Origin: Sideroxydans sp.
GTDB lineage: Bacteria; Pseudomonadota; Gammaproteobacteria; Burkholderiales; Gallionellaceae
Direction: 5' to 3'
Assembly (NCBI GenBank): GCA_028707175.1
Contig: JAQTUV010000005.1
Span: 62,001 to 126,000, forward strand
DNA length: 64,000 bases
The notes under the pieces were generated by a model. That model worked only from the letters and a program-made list of their open reading frames with translations, did no database searches and was not told the origin of the DNA. The position numbers and the translations under genes were made by a program. This document shows, one piece after another, positions 20,642 to 29,791 of the stretch; within the stretch, counting starts at the first letter, position 1; each line of letters begins with the position of its first letter.

Positions 20642-20677
20642 AGCTTCCTCTCAAGTGCCGCTCATTCTGGACAAGAC

Positions 20678-22069
20678 ATGGCAACGATGCAAGACAATCA
20701 AACATGGTCGGGACGTTTCAACGAGCCCGTGGCTGAACTGGTGAAGCGTTATACCGCTTCGGTGGATTTCGACAAGCGCTTGGCGCTTTTCGACATCCAA
20801 GGTTCTTTGGCTCACGCGCAGATGCTTGCCCAGTGCGGCATCATCAGCGCACAAGACCTGAAAGACATCCAGCGCGGCTTAGCGCAGATCGAGAACGAGG
20901 TCATCAACGGTGAGTTCGCATGGCAACTCGATCTGGAAGACGTGCACCTGAACATCGAGAAGCGCCTCACCACCTTGGTTGGTGACGCAGGCAAGCGACT
21001 GCACACAGGTCGTTCACGCAACGACCAAGTGGCGACCGACATCCGCTTGTATCTGCGTAGCGCCATCGACGACATCGTGAGCTTGCTCAAAGCGCTGCAA
21101 ACCTCGTTGCTCGACTTGGCACAACCGCACACGCATACCATCATGCCCGGCTTCACCCACCTGCAAGTGGCGCAACCGGTGAGCTTCGCGCATCACCTGA
21201 TGGCTTACTTCGAAATGTGCCAGCGTGATGTGGAACGCTTCAGCGATGCACGCCGTCGTGTGAATCGCCTGCCTCTGGGTGCGGCTGCACTCGCAGGAAC
21301 TAGCTATCCCATCAATCGTGAATTAGTGGCAGAGATTTTAGGCTTTGAGTCTGTATGTCAGAACTCATTGGATGCAGTGTCCGATCGCGATTTCGCCATC
21401 GAATTCACTGCCTGCTCTGCGCTAGTGATGACACACCTGTCACGCCTGTCTGAAGAGTTGATCTTGTGGATGAGCCCGCGCTTTGGTTTCATCGACATCG
21501 CCGATCGCTTCTGCACTGGCTCGTCCATCATGCCGCAGAAGAAGAATCCCGACGTGCCAGAACTAGTACGCGGCAAGACAGGTCGCGTGAACGGCAATCT
21601 GGTCGCCCTGCTCACCTTGATGAAAGGCCAGCCGCTGGCTTACAACAAAGACAACCAAGAAGACAAAGAGCCTTTGTTCGATACGGTAGATACGCTGACC
21701 ATGACCTTGCGCATCTACGCCGACATGATGCGCGGCATCACCGTGAAGCCGGATGCGATGCGCAGTGCAGCACTGCAGGGTTACGCCACAGCAACTGATC
21801 TGGCGGACTACTTAGTGAAGAAGGGCCTGCCCTTCCGTGATGCGCACGAGGCCGTTGCTTTGGCGGTGCGTTTCGCGGAACAACGCAAAGTGGACTTGGC
21901 AGAACTCAAGCTGGAAGAGTTGCAGCAGTTCTCCCCGCTCATCACCGATGACATCTATGCTGTTTTGACACTGGAAGGTTCACTCGCCGCACGTAACCAC
22001 ACAGGCGGCACAGCTCCGCAACAAGTAGAAGCCGCCATCGCTCGCGCCCGCAAACACCTCTCTACCTAG
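20678..22069 (+). CDS. argH: Argininosuccinate lyase
   Basis: Last enzyme of arginine biosynthesis, splitting argininosuccinate to arginine and fumarate. The protein has the fumarase/aspartase superfamily signature [20 protein letters not shown] and [18 protein letters not shown]. The start at 20678 ([17 protein letters not shown]) gives 463 residues, the normal length. The frame is open upstream to 20615, but that part overlaps the divergent kinase gene. Shine-Dalgarno support is weak at both candidate ATGs (20678 and 20687). Confidence 0.96.
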   Translation: MATMQDNQTWSGRFNEPVAELVKRYTASVDFDKRLALFDIQGSLAHAQMLAQCGIISAQDLKDIQRGLAQIENEVINGEFAWQLDLEDVHLNIEKRLTTLVGDAGKRLHTGRSRNDQVATDIRLYLRSAIDDIVSLLKALQTSLLDLAQPHTHTIMPGFTHLQVAQPVSFAHHLMAYFEMCQRDVERFSDARRRVNRLPLGAAALAGTSYPINRELVAEILGFESVCQNSLDAVSDRDFAIEFTACSALVMTHLSRLSEELILWMSPRFGFIDIADRFCTGSSIMPQKKNPDVPELVRGKTGRVNGNLVALLTLMKGQPLAYNKDNQEDKEPLFDTVDTLTMTLRIYADMMRGITVKPDAMRSAALQGYATATDLADYLVKKGLPFRDAHEAVALAVRFAEQRKVDLAELKLEELQQFSPLITDDIYAVLTLEGSLAARNHTGGTAPQQVEAAIARARKHLST

Positions 22070-22078
22070 AGCACAGGC

Positions 22079-22107
22079 AAAAAAATGGGCCATCTTGCGA
22101 CGGCCCA
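22079..22107 (-). terminator. Probable terminator of the hemA-prfA-prmC group
   Basis: Read on the minus strand, TGGGCC and GGCCCA arms (22107-22102 and 22091-22086) flank a 10-nt loop and are followed by seven T. It lies 165 bp beyond the prmC stop. The stem is only six pairs, so efficiency is uncertain. There is no T-run on the plus strand for argH. Confidence 0.5.
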
Positions 22108-22122
22108 GAATAGGAGGAGAGT

Positions 22123-22188
22123 ATGAAAGATCGAGTTGTTAAACTCATCACTTGCAACTCCGGACTGATTGTAGGCGTCACTATGTAA
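22123..22188 (+). CDS. Possible 21-residue peptide with a strong ribosome site
   Basis: Downstream of argH, the sequence AGGAGGAG sits four to five bases before an ATG that opens a 21-codon frame (MKDRVVKLITCNSGLIVGVTM, stop TAA). The Shine-Dalgarno is one of the strongest in the window, which argues against chance, but the peptide has no recognisable family. It could be a real small protein, a leader, or a degraded gene start. The 80 bases after it are AT-rich. Confidence 0.3.
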   Translation: MKDRVVKLITCNSGLIVGVTM

Positions 22189-22271
22189 GATTCATATATG
22201 CCAAACGGCCTATATATCGGTCTATATACTTTTTAAAGCTGGCGCCGAAAAACTTTTCAACCAATTGATAT

Positions 22272-23129
22272 TTATTGATTAATTAATTTACCGCCACTCA
22301 CCCTATCTATACCCGATAAATCTTTTTCAGAAAAGATTGAGGTAAAGCCAGACTGATCGAGCAATTCACACACTGCCTCAGCTTGGTTATAACCGTGTTC
22401 TAGCATCAACCAACCATTTTCATTCAGGTATCTCGGTGCTTGTTTAACGATGCGCCGAATATCATCCAAACCATCCACACCCGATGCCAAGGCGGTTATC
22501 GGTTCAAATCGCAGATCGCCTTGATTAAGGTGCTCATCAGCGTCTTCGATATAGGGCGGATTTGAAACGATCAAGTCGAATCGCTCCGTATCGAAGGCTG
22601 AGAACCAATCGCTTTGCAGAAACGTTACGTTGCGAACATCTAACCTGGATGCATTCTGCATCGCAACTGCTAATGCTTCAGGGGAAGCGTCCACTGCCAC
22701 CATGGACACATTTCGCCGGCTATGTGCGATACACAAGGCAATGATGCCGCTACCAGTGCCCATGTCCAATACCTGATGAACTGAATTGGGCGGCAAACGT
22801 TGCAAAGCCAATTCAACAATCAACTCAGTATCCGGACGGGGGATTAATGTTGCGGGGGTAACTTTGAAGTTCAGACCAAAAAATTCTCGCTCACCCAACA
22901 GGTGTGCAATCGGCTCTCCACATAAACGGCGCTGAAGCAATGCCGCATGCACAACCGCTTGATCCGCACTCAAAACTTGCTCTGGATGCGCCAATAGATA
23001 TGCCTTAGGGACGCCCAGAACATGCTGCAATAAACACTGAATTTCAATTCTAGCTGTCTCTTTATCCAATTCAAGCGCAGCGATGAGTTGACGTGCACCA
23101 CCCTGTTGGATATCTGCGATAGTAGGCAA
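22272..23129 (-). CDS. prmC: Peptide chain release factor N5-glutamine methyltransferase
   Basis: SAM-dependent enzyme that methylates the GGQ glutamine of release factors RF1 and RF2. The protein has the SAM-binding segment VLDMGTGSGIIALCIAHS near residue 115 and the catalytic NPPY motif (DLIVSNPPYIED), with the N-terminal helical RF-binding domain before it. It is 285 residues long, as expected. It sits 4 bp after prfA, which encodes its substrate. Confidence 0.95.
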   Translation of the reverse strand: MPTIADIQQGGARQLIAALELDKETARIEIQCLLQHVLGVPKAYLLAHPEQVLSADQAVVHAALLQRRLCGEPIAHLLGEREFFGLNFKVTPATLIPRPDTELIVELALQRLPPNSVHQVLDMGTGSGIIALCIAHSRRNVSMVAVDASPEALAVAMQNASRLDVRNVTFLQSDWFSAFDTERFDLIVSNPPYIEDADEHLNQGDLRFEPITALASGVDGLDDIRRIVKQAPRYLNENGWLMLEHGYNQAEAVCELLDQSGFTSIFSEKDLSGIDRVSGGKLINQ

Positions 23130-23133
23130 AGTA

Positions 23134-24216
23134 TTAGCCTTCTTGCGCTAAGGCCGCGAGCAGCTCCGCTTGATGTTCTGCCATCAGCGCACCCGTGAGC
23201 TCAGCGATATCGCCATCCATGATGTGATCCATCTTATAGAGCGTAAGGTTGATGCGGTGATCCGTGACGCGGCCTTGAGGGAAGTTGTAGGTACGGATAC
23301 GCTCGGATCTATCTCCGCTCCCCACCAATGATTTGCGCTCCGCAGCAATTTTGCTGTGAGCTGCTTGTTCTTCTTTATCTTTGATACGCGCAGCGAGAAC
23401 GCGTAGCGCTTGCGCTTTATTTTGATGCTGAGAGCGCCCATCCTGACATTCGACAACAGTGCCCGTCGGAATATGCGTGATACGTACGGCGGAATCTGTT
23501 TTATTGATGTGCTGCCCTCCCGCGCCGCTGGCACGGAATGTATCGATACGCATATCTGCTGGATTAAGTTCGACTTCGCCCACTTCATCGGCTTCAGGCA
23601 AGATGGCAACCGTACAGGCCGAAGTGTGGATACGGCCTTGTGTTTCGGTGGCGGGGACGCGTTGCACTCGGTGCGCGCCAGACTCGAATTTCAACACCGA
23701 ATAAGCGCCTTGGCCGATGATGCGCGCGATGACTTCTTTGTAGCCCCCCATCTCCCCCAAACTTTCGGAGATAATTTCAACTTGCCAGCGTCGACGCTCG
23801 GCAAAGCGTAGGTACATACGAAAAATGTCACCCGCAAAAATGGCCGCCTCATCTCCGCCCGTGCCTGCGCGCACTTCTAAGAACACATTACGGTCGTCGT
23901 TAGGGTCTTTGGGTAACAGCAATTTTTGCAATTCGATCGCCAGCACCTCTTGGCGCTCTCGGCCAGATTTAACCTCGGCATCAGCGAACTCACGCATATC
24001 TGGATCGCTCGCCATCTCCAGGGCGGTGGCAATATCGGCTTCGCAAGATTGGTACGCATGATAAAGCTCAACGACGGGCTCAATATCAGCTCGTTCGCGA
24101 TTGAGTTTGCGAAATCCATCCATATCTCGCGTGGCTTCTTCGCTACTCAACAGGCGCGTGACTTCATCTAGGCGCTCTGCAAGCTGCGCCAATTTAGAGG
24201 CAATGCTGGGTTTCAT
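23134..24216 (-). CDS. prfA: Peptide chain release factor 1
   Basis: Recognises UAA and UAG stop codons and triggers peptide release. The 360-residue protein has the GGQ loop [20 protein letters not shown] and the PxT codon-recognition tripeptide in [16 protein letters not shown]. The ATG overlaps the hemA stop as ATGA, giving the common hemA-prfA-prmC order. Confidence 0.97.
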   Translation of the reverse strand: MKPSIASKLAQLAERLDEVTRLLSSEEATRDMDGFRKLNRERADIEPVVELYHAYQSCEADIATALEMASDPDMREFADAEVKSGRERQEVLAIELQKLLLPKDPNDDRNVFLEVRAGTGGDEAAIFAGDIFRMYLRFAERRRWQVEIISESLGEMGGYKEVIARIIGQGAYSVLKFESGAHRVQRVPATETQGRIHTSACTVAILPEADEVGEVELNPADMRIDTFRASGAGGQHINKTDSAVRITHIPTGTVVECQDGRSQHQNKAQALRVLAARIKDKEEQAAHSKIAAERKSLVGSGDRSERIRTYNFPQGRVTDHRINLTLYKMDHIMDGDIAELTGALMAEHQAELLAALAQEG

Positions 24217-25466
24217 TCGGTATCGTGAAGACGGTATATTCGCTGCACAGTTTCAAGTAGATGATCACGCTCTGCGGCGGTCGCTTGATTCAGTGCCTGC
24301 GTAGGCGAGTGTAAAAATTTATTGGTGAGGGCACTGCTCAAGTTCTCCAATACTTTTTCGGCATTTTCACCCTTAGCCAGCGCTCGTAACGCCTTTTCCA
24401 TTTCACCACGACGCTGACGTTCTGCATGGTCGCGCAATGCTCGGATAGTTGGAACAACCCCTCTCGACTCCATCCAATGAACGAATTCGTTCACGCCAGA
24501 GTCAATGATGACTTCTGCTTCCTTCACTGCACCTTGGCGAGCGTCCAAACCATCACGCACGACCTCGGATAAATCATCGACGGTATACAAGAACACATCT
24601 GATAGTTCTGAGACCTCTTTCTCTACATCGCGAGGCACAGCCAAATCAACGATGAATAAGGGACGGTGCTTGCGAGCCTTGAGTGCCCGCTCCACCATTC
24701 CCTTGCCCAATATTGGTAATGTACTTGCCGTGCAAGTGACAATAATGTCGTGCTCAGCCAATTGCTCCGGCAGTTCAGTAAGCGTAACCGCATGACCGTT
24801 GATGCGGCGCGCTAAGGTTTCTGCTCGTTCCAGTGTACGGTTCGCCACAGTGATGTGCTTAGGATTGCGTGCAGCAAAATGCACCGCATTAAGCTCGATC
24901 ATCTCTCCCGCGCCGATAAACAACACACGCTGTTCAGAAATGGAAGGGTAGATGCGTTCTGCCAATTTCACAGCTGCGGCTGCCATCGACACCAAGTTGG
25001 CCCCGATCTCGGTTTGAGTACGCACATCTTTCGCCACAGAGAAGGTGCGCTGAAAGAGCTTGTGCAATAGGAAGCCCATCGTGCCGGCTTGCTCTGCCTG
25101 ACGCACCGCTTGTTTCATCTGCCCCAATATCTGGGGTTCGCCCAAGACCATGGAGTCCAATCCACTCGCCACTCGAAAAGCATGCTTAACCGCTTGCTCT
25201 TGTGGCAGCCGATAGATGTACGGCTCTACATCATTGGCTGGAAGGTGATGATAGGCAGCCAGCCAGTTAACCGCTTGCACTGGCTCATTGGTGCTGCAAT
25301 AGATTTCGGTACGATTACAAGTGGACAAAATCGTGGCTTCCTTCGCCGCACCATTGCCCACAAGATCACGCAAGGCGACATCCATCGTCTCGACATTGAA
25401 GGCGAGTTGCTCGCGCACGGCTAACGGCGCGGTCTGATGGTTTAAGCCGAAGGTGAATAACTGCAT
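24213..25466 (-). CDS. hemA: Glutamyl-tRNA reductase
   Basis: First committed step of C5-pathway tetrapyrrole synthesis, reducing glutamyl-tRNA(Glu) to glutamate-1-semialdehyde with NADPH. The 417-residue protein has the catalytic cysteine in [11 protein letters not shown] (about Cys50), the [13 protein letters not shown] segment, and the NADPH-binding [19 protein letters not shown]-terminal dimerisation helix region follows. It heads the hemA-prfA-prmC group. Confidence 0.97.
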   Translation of the reverse strand: MQLFTFGLNHQTAPLAVREQLAFNVETMDVALRDLVGNGAAKEATILSTCNRTEIYCSTNEPVQAVNWLAAYHHLPANDVEPYIYRLPQEQAVKHAFRVASGLDSMVLGEPQILGQMKQAVRQAEQAGTMGFLLHKLFQRTFSVAKDVRTQTEIGANLVSMAAAAVKLAERIYPSISEQRVLFIGAGEMIELNAVHFAARNPKHITVANRTLERAETLARRINGHAVTLTELPEQLAEHDIIVTCTASTLPILGKGMVERALKARKHRPLFIVDLAVPRDVEKEVSELSDVFLYTVDDLSEVVRDGLDARQGAVKEAEVIIDSGVNEFVHWMESRGVVPTIRALRDHAERQRRGEMEKALRALAKGENAEKVLENLSSALTNKFLHSPTQALNQATAAERDHLLETVQRIYRLHDTE

Positions 25467-25501
25467 GTGAAAATCCGCTGTCCGCTTGAATCGGGGGCGG
25501 G

Positions 25502-25507
25502 ATTATA
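25502..25507 (-). promoter_or_regulatory. Candidate -10 box for hemA
   Basis: A perfect TATAAT on the minus strand lies about 35 bp upstream of the hemA ATG. The -35 position at 17 bp (TGGTAG) is a poor match to consensus, so only the -10 element is claimed. Confidence 0.5.
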
Positions 25508-25552
25508 GAGGCTAGGGCAGCTTTCTACCAGCCACCCCACCCTATGTGAGAG

Positions 25553-25948
25553 TTAATTACTAGCCTGCAATTGTACCAAGGCAGCTTCCGCATCTGCCCT
25601 CAGGGGGCTTGCCGGATGTTGCCTAATGAACGCACTAAAAGCGGTTTGAGCTTCCGAGCTTTTCCCCGCATCAACCAACGAGATGGCTTTTTTGAAGGCA
25701 TCAAGCTCATCAAAGTCGATAGTTTGTGGCTGCACTTCCCCCTTCCAATACACATCATCCGAATCAGCCAAAGATCCCCTCACTCCGCCCGATGCAGTTG
25801 TAGTACTTAGCTTTTTCTTCGGCGTCATTAATTCAATCTTCTTCCGCAATCGCTCCCAAAGCGAGGGCTCAGATTTCATTTCAACCGCATAGCTAGGTGC
25901 TGCAAACAACAGGCCAAACAGTACGAATATTGCAATTAATCTCTTCAT
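25553..25948 (-). CDS. Small periplasmic TPR-like protein
   Basis: A 131-residue exported protein. The signal peptide MKRLIAIFVLFGLLFAAPSYA ends in a good AxA-type site. The C-terminal 55 residues (FKKAISLVDAGKSSEAQTAF, then FIRQHPASPLRADAEAALVQ) look like one or two TPR/YbgF-type helical repeats. The middle is low-complexity (KKKLSTTTASGG). It is the third gene of the cyclase/NHL group, 44 bp after the NHL protein, so it likely works with that protein in the periplasm. I recognise no named family. Confidence 0.75.
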   Translation of the reverse strand: MKRLIAIFVLFGLLFAAPSYAVEMKSEPSLWERLRKKIELMTPKKKLSTTTASGGVRGSLADSDDVYWKGEVQPQTIDFDELDAFKKAISLVDAGKSSEAQTAFSAFIRQHPASPLRADAEAALVQLQASN

Positions 25949-25992
25949 GGTGCCGCCTCCTTAAATATCTTTCGAAACACCCTTGTTCCGAC

Positions 25993-28900
25993 TCACAACG
26001 CATTCAAGAGTTCCAAACCTAACGCTCTGAATTGCTCCTTGATTTTTGGATCCAATCCTTGCGCCTTAACGAAAGCCGCTTTAGCCTTTGTGGTGTCACC
26101 TGTCCTTGCATACGACCTTGCTAGGTTAACCCAAACCAACGGGTCTTTGGGGCTGGCTAAAGAGGCGGCTTGATAAGCCTTCTGCGCATCCTGATATTTG
26201 TCATCAATCATAAACAAATTACCACGATTATTCAGTGCTGAAGCATTTTTGGCGTCAATACCGATGACCTTATCAAAGTACTTCATGGCTTCTTTGCGAT
26301 CACCCAACTTCGCCAAGATAATTCCCATTTGGAGATGGGCATCCACATCTGATGGAGAGGCTTTGATGATATCCAAATAACGGCGAGTTTTGACTTGCGA
26401 GCTAATCTTTAGCACTGACATGTTATCGCTAGGGAATTTCTTTTCTATTGCCGCACGCGTCAAGCCACTTGGCTTCCATTCCAGATCAGGCAGGCTGGCC
26501 GGCTTAAAATTCTCCCATGCGTTATGCACGTCAAGTATGGTCAACCCTTTATCTTGATATTTGTAATAGGTGGCACTGCCGCTTTCCCAGGCCTTAATGA
26601 AAGAATTGCCAACAAGCGTTGTCTCTACAGGAATCCATAGTACATCTTCATAAATGACGTACAGATTATCCATCGTATAGGCATCAGACTCTGCGGGGAT
26701 ACCTGTGGAAAACATCATCAGCATATGTCCGGGCACTTCGAGCACACGCGTATTAATCCCCATACTCTCCAAGCCAGAAGAATAGAACGCGACGAGATCA
26801 TCACAATCACCGGATTTTCGCTCTAATGTCTCCCGAGGGAATTGGATGTAGTCGACAGTATTTGCTTTGCCTGAGCTAACTTGGTAAGGATTGCTTGGAT
26901 CTTGGATATAAGTAAGACCATGAACACCCATCGCATCAAAGAATGCTGCCGCCAGCCGGGCCTCATCTTTTGTCTCCTTATATTCCCCCACTACCTCGCG
27001 CGCCAAATTGATGATGGGGGCATCTTTTGGCGTAACGAATGATGCGAAGCGATCTCGCTCATCCCACGTTAATCGATGCTTGTCATAAACATTAACGGTA
27101 GCGCTACGACTATAGGAAATACGCTTCCCATTTTCAAAATAGCTCGCTTCGACTTCAGCCTGTACCGCGCTGTCCTCAGTTACAGTCAAAATGCTGTTGT
27201 TAAAAACCGCTTTCAATAACAACTCTTCGCTTTGACCTGGCAACAACTTCGCAATCTTTGTCTCTGTGGAATAGTCCATGAAATTCTTAAGCACGAAAGT
27301 CACTCGGATCTTATCCATTGGCTTATCTGTATTATTACTTAGCCTGATACGCCCTATCCCATCACGCTCATATTGCTTGTAAGAATTTGAGAATACGTCA
27401 CTCAGTTTAAGAACCTCAATATCGAGTGGCGGACGATTGAATACCAAGGTGGTTGCCTCAACGGGCACCTTTTCAGACTCTGTACCATCCGTACTGAGCA
27501 CGCTGACTGAAAATTGATACTTAGTCTCCGGTTGCAAAGCATCTTTTGAAAAAGCGGGCGTCGCCGTTTCAGCCACTTTGACCATCGCATCGCCCTCTTT
27601 CTGATAGATGCGATACGCCGCAAAATATTGAGAATCTACTGCGTCCCAAACTAGCTTAGCCTGCCAAGGTGTAGTCTCGACATTAACGACGCCGACCGGC
27701 TTGGGCTGAAACTTTGCAGAAATCCCACTCACCGCAGCACTTGTCGCCCCCTCGTAACCCGTGTCTGATACTGCAGCAACGCGATAATAATTTTGCATAT
27801 CCGCATCCAGATTCGCATCAACATAATTATTGGATACGGTCGTTGCAACTTGCGCATAGCCGCTCAGCTCTGCGCTTGAGCGGTAAACCCGATATTCTTT
27901 AACATACGGCACAACGGGCTTTGCCCAAGTAAGCTCAATCGCATGCACCTTACTTTGGGTTGTAAGCTGCTGCAATTGATTCATCTTATAAAGGACGGAG
28001 AAAGATTGAATGCGCTTACCTTCACCGTCTGCGATGAATAACGAACTCCCTCCTGCCGTTGCTAATGCAACAGGAGTACCTGTTGCACCGGAACCTGTTT
28101 TTTCAGCTCCGAACACTCGCAACAAATCCCCTTTGTGGCTCAACGAAACAACCTGATGGCCATCTAGCAACCATATCTCGTCTGCAGTCACCGCCATGCC
28201 TACTGGCTCAGCAAAGACACTTCCTTCTTTTACCTTCCCCAATTCTTGAACAAAATCTCCGTTCGCCGTAAACACGGACACGGTATTTCTGTTGCCATCC
28301 AAAATATACAAATTATCTTTAGGGTCGAAAGCCATTGCCAAGGGATTAGTTATATTTGTAGCACCCGCAAGATTGTTCAAATACACGCCATCACCACGGA
28401 ATATTGAAATCGTGCGATTTCCTTGATCTGCCACAAACACCAAACCCGAAGATGAAACCGTCAGCGCACTCAGATTGCTAAACTGCCCAGCTCCACTACC
28501 CGAGCTGCCAAATGCAGACGTTACCTTCCCTTCACCATCTAACTGGACACAGCGTTTTTTCTTATTGTCTGCGATCCATAGCGCGCCATCCTTGTCCAGC
28601 GCAATCGCCGCAATTTCCATATCGTCAAGCTTGATCTCGCTTACGACCTTGTCAGAATTGATTTTCAGCACCCGCCTGCGGTCTTTACTCACCGCATATA
28701 AATTCCCTTTTGCATCCCCTGCCATAGTCGTCACATCGACAGATATGCCCCCCTTCCATAACACTGAAGTCCTACCAACCATCTTTGGGACAGCTTCCAC
28801 TCGACCACTAGCAACAGTCAAAAAAGCGCTCACCAACGCCTTACCTTCATCACCGACAAAAACACGCTGGCCCTTCTCAACAGCCATGCCAGACACCTTC

Positions 28901-29739
28901 TTGAATTGCCCTTTACCCTCCCCCTTTGAACCGAAGGTGTATGCCAACTTTCCGTCCAAACCAAACTTACTAATCACTTGTGTGACTTCATCGACCACAT
29001 AAACGCCATCTTCCGCCACGCTGATCGCATATGGCTTGCCGGTTGTTGGTAAGGACTTCACATAGCTACCGCTAGGCTCATATACCTTAACCATTGAGTC
29101 ATCCACATCCAAGATATAGAGTCGACCAAGATGGTCTATTCCAACGCTCACCGCCTCCTTCAGCTTGAACGGGCTCTCCTTGCCCTCTTCCAAAGTTTTT
29201 CCTGCATTCAATGACAAGGTTTGAATGAAAACGCCATTGACACCGAATAGTTGGATGCGCGCGTTCCCCGTATCTGCAACATACACAACACCGTCTTGCG
29301 CCGTAATACCTTGCGGTGACTTCAAAGAATTTCCATCTCCGCCGCCAAAAAAGCCGCCGGAACTCGCGCCAAACTTACCTAAGAACTTCGCGTTAGTGAT
29401 GGAATACATGACCACTTGAGACGTCTCACTATCCACCACGTATAAAACATCCCCATCAACTGCGACGGCTTCCGGGCGTTTCAACAGTACAGTATCGCCA
29501 TCTTTGTTCGAAAAAACATTGACGACTTTTCCATCTGCCGAGATGGCCTCCACTACGCCATCCTGCTTGCTAACGTATAGATAGCCAGCGCCAGCGCCCA
29601 ATAATCGGCTTAACTTGGGCGCAGCTATCTCATTTCTAAAGTCCGCTTTAATAAAGCCATTCATCGCAACTAAAGCTTCAGTCGCAGATACGCTCAATGA
29701 AAAAAACACGCCTAATAATGTAATTCCAATTTTTCGCAT
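25993..29739 (-). CDS. Giant secreted NHL/fibronectin-III/transglutaminase-like/TPR protein
   Basis: A 1248-residue exported protein. The start at 29739 (MRKIGITLLGVFFSLSVSA) is preferred to 29760 because AGGTGGA lies just upstream and a clean signal peptide results. Residues about 30-590 are repeated NHL-type beta-propeller blades (recurring GxLYVxDxxxxxVxxF patterns). About 600-790 are two fibronectin type III-like domains (ELTWAKPVVPYVKEYRVYRS; KLVWDAVDSQYFAAYRIYQ), followed by a beta-rich segment. A transglutaminase-like cysteine-protease core has Cys979 in RKSGDCDDLVAFYSSGLESM and His1005 in VPGHMLMMF, with WIPVETT after it. About 1130-1245 are TPR repeats. Substrate is unknown. It sits between a CHASE2 cyclase and a small TPR protein in one strand-wise group. 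Confidence 0.85.
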   Translation of the reverse strand: MRKIGITLLGVFFSLSVSATEALVAMNGFIKADFRNEIAAPKLSRLLGAGAGYLYVSKQDGVVEAISADGKVVNVFSNKDGDTVLLKRPEAVAVDGDVLYVVDSETSQVVMYSITNAKFLGKFGASSGGFFGGGDGNSLKSPQGITAQDGVVYVADTGNARIQLFGVNGVFIQTLSLNAGKTLEEGKESPFKLKEAVSVGIDHLGRLYILDVDDSMVKVYEPSGSYVKSLPTTGKPYAISVAEDGVYVVDEVTQVISKFGLDGKLAYTFGSKGEGKGQFKKVSGMAVEKGQRVFVGDEGKALVSAFLTVASGRVEAVPKMVGRTSVLWKGGISVDVTTMAGDAKGNLYAVSKDRRRVLKINSDKVVSEIKLDDMEIAAIALDKDGALWIADNKKKRCVQLDGEGKVTSAFGSSGSGAGQFSNLSALTVSSSGLVFVADQGNRTISIFRGDGVYLNNLAGATNITNPLAMAFDPKDNLYILDGNRNTVSVFTANGDFVQELGKVKEGSVFAEPVGMAVTADEIWLLDGHQVVSLSHKGDLLRVFGAEKTGSGATGTPVALATAGGSSLFIADGEGKRIQSFSVLYKMNQLQQLTTQSKVHAIELTWAKPVVPYVKEYRVYRSSAELSGYAQVATTVSNNYVDANLDADMQNYYRVAAVSDTGYEGATSAAVSGISAKFQPKPVGVVNVETTPWQAKLVWDAVDSQYFAAYRIYQKEGDAMVKVAETATPAFSKDALQPETKYQFSVSVLSTDGTESEKVPVEATTLVFNRPPLDIEVLKLSDVFSNSYKQYERDGIGRIRLSNNTDKPMDKIRVTFVLKNFMDYSTETKIAKLLPGQSEELLLKAVFNNSILTVTEDSAVQAEVEASYFENGKRISYSRSATVNVYDKHRLTWDERDRFASFVTPKDAPIINLAREVVGEYKETKDEARLAAAFFDAMGVHGLTYIQDPSNPYQVSSGKANTVDYIQFPRETLERKSGDCDDLVAFYSSGLESMGINTRVLEVPGHMLMMFSTGIPAESDAYTMDNLYVIYEDVLWIPVETTLVGNSFIKAWESGSATYYKYQDKGLTILDVHNAWENFKPASLPDLEWKPSGLTRAAIEKKFPSDNMSVLKISSQVKTRRYLDIIKASPSDVDAHLQMGIILAKLGDRKEAMKYFDKVIGIDAKNASALNNRGNLFMIDDKYQDAQKAYQAASLASPKDPLVWVNLARSYARTGDTTKAKAAFVKAQGLDPKIKEQFRALGLELLNAL

Positions 29740-29791
29740 TCTTCCACCTGTTCGATTCAATTTTCTGCCTTAGATAAGTCGGCAAATTAGC

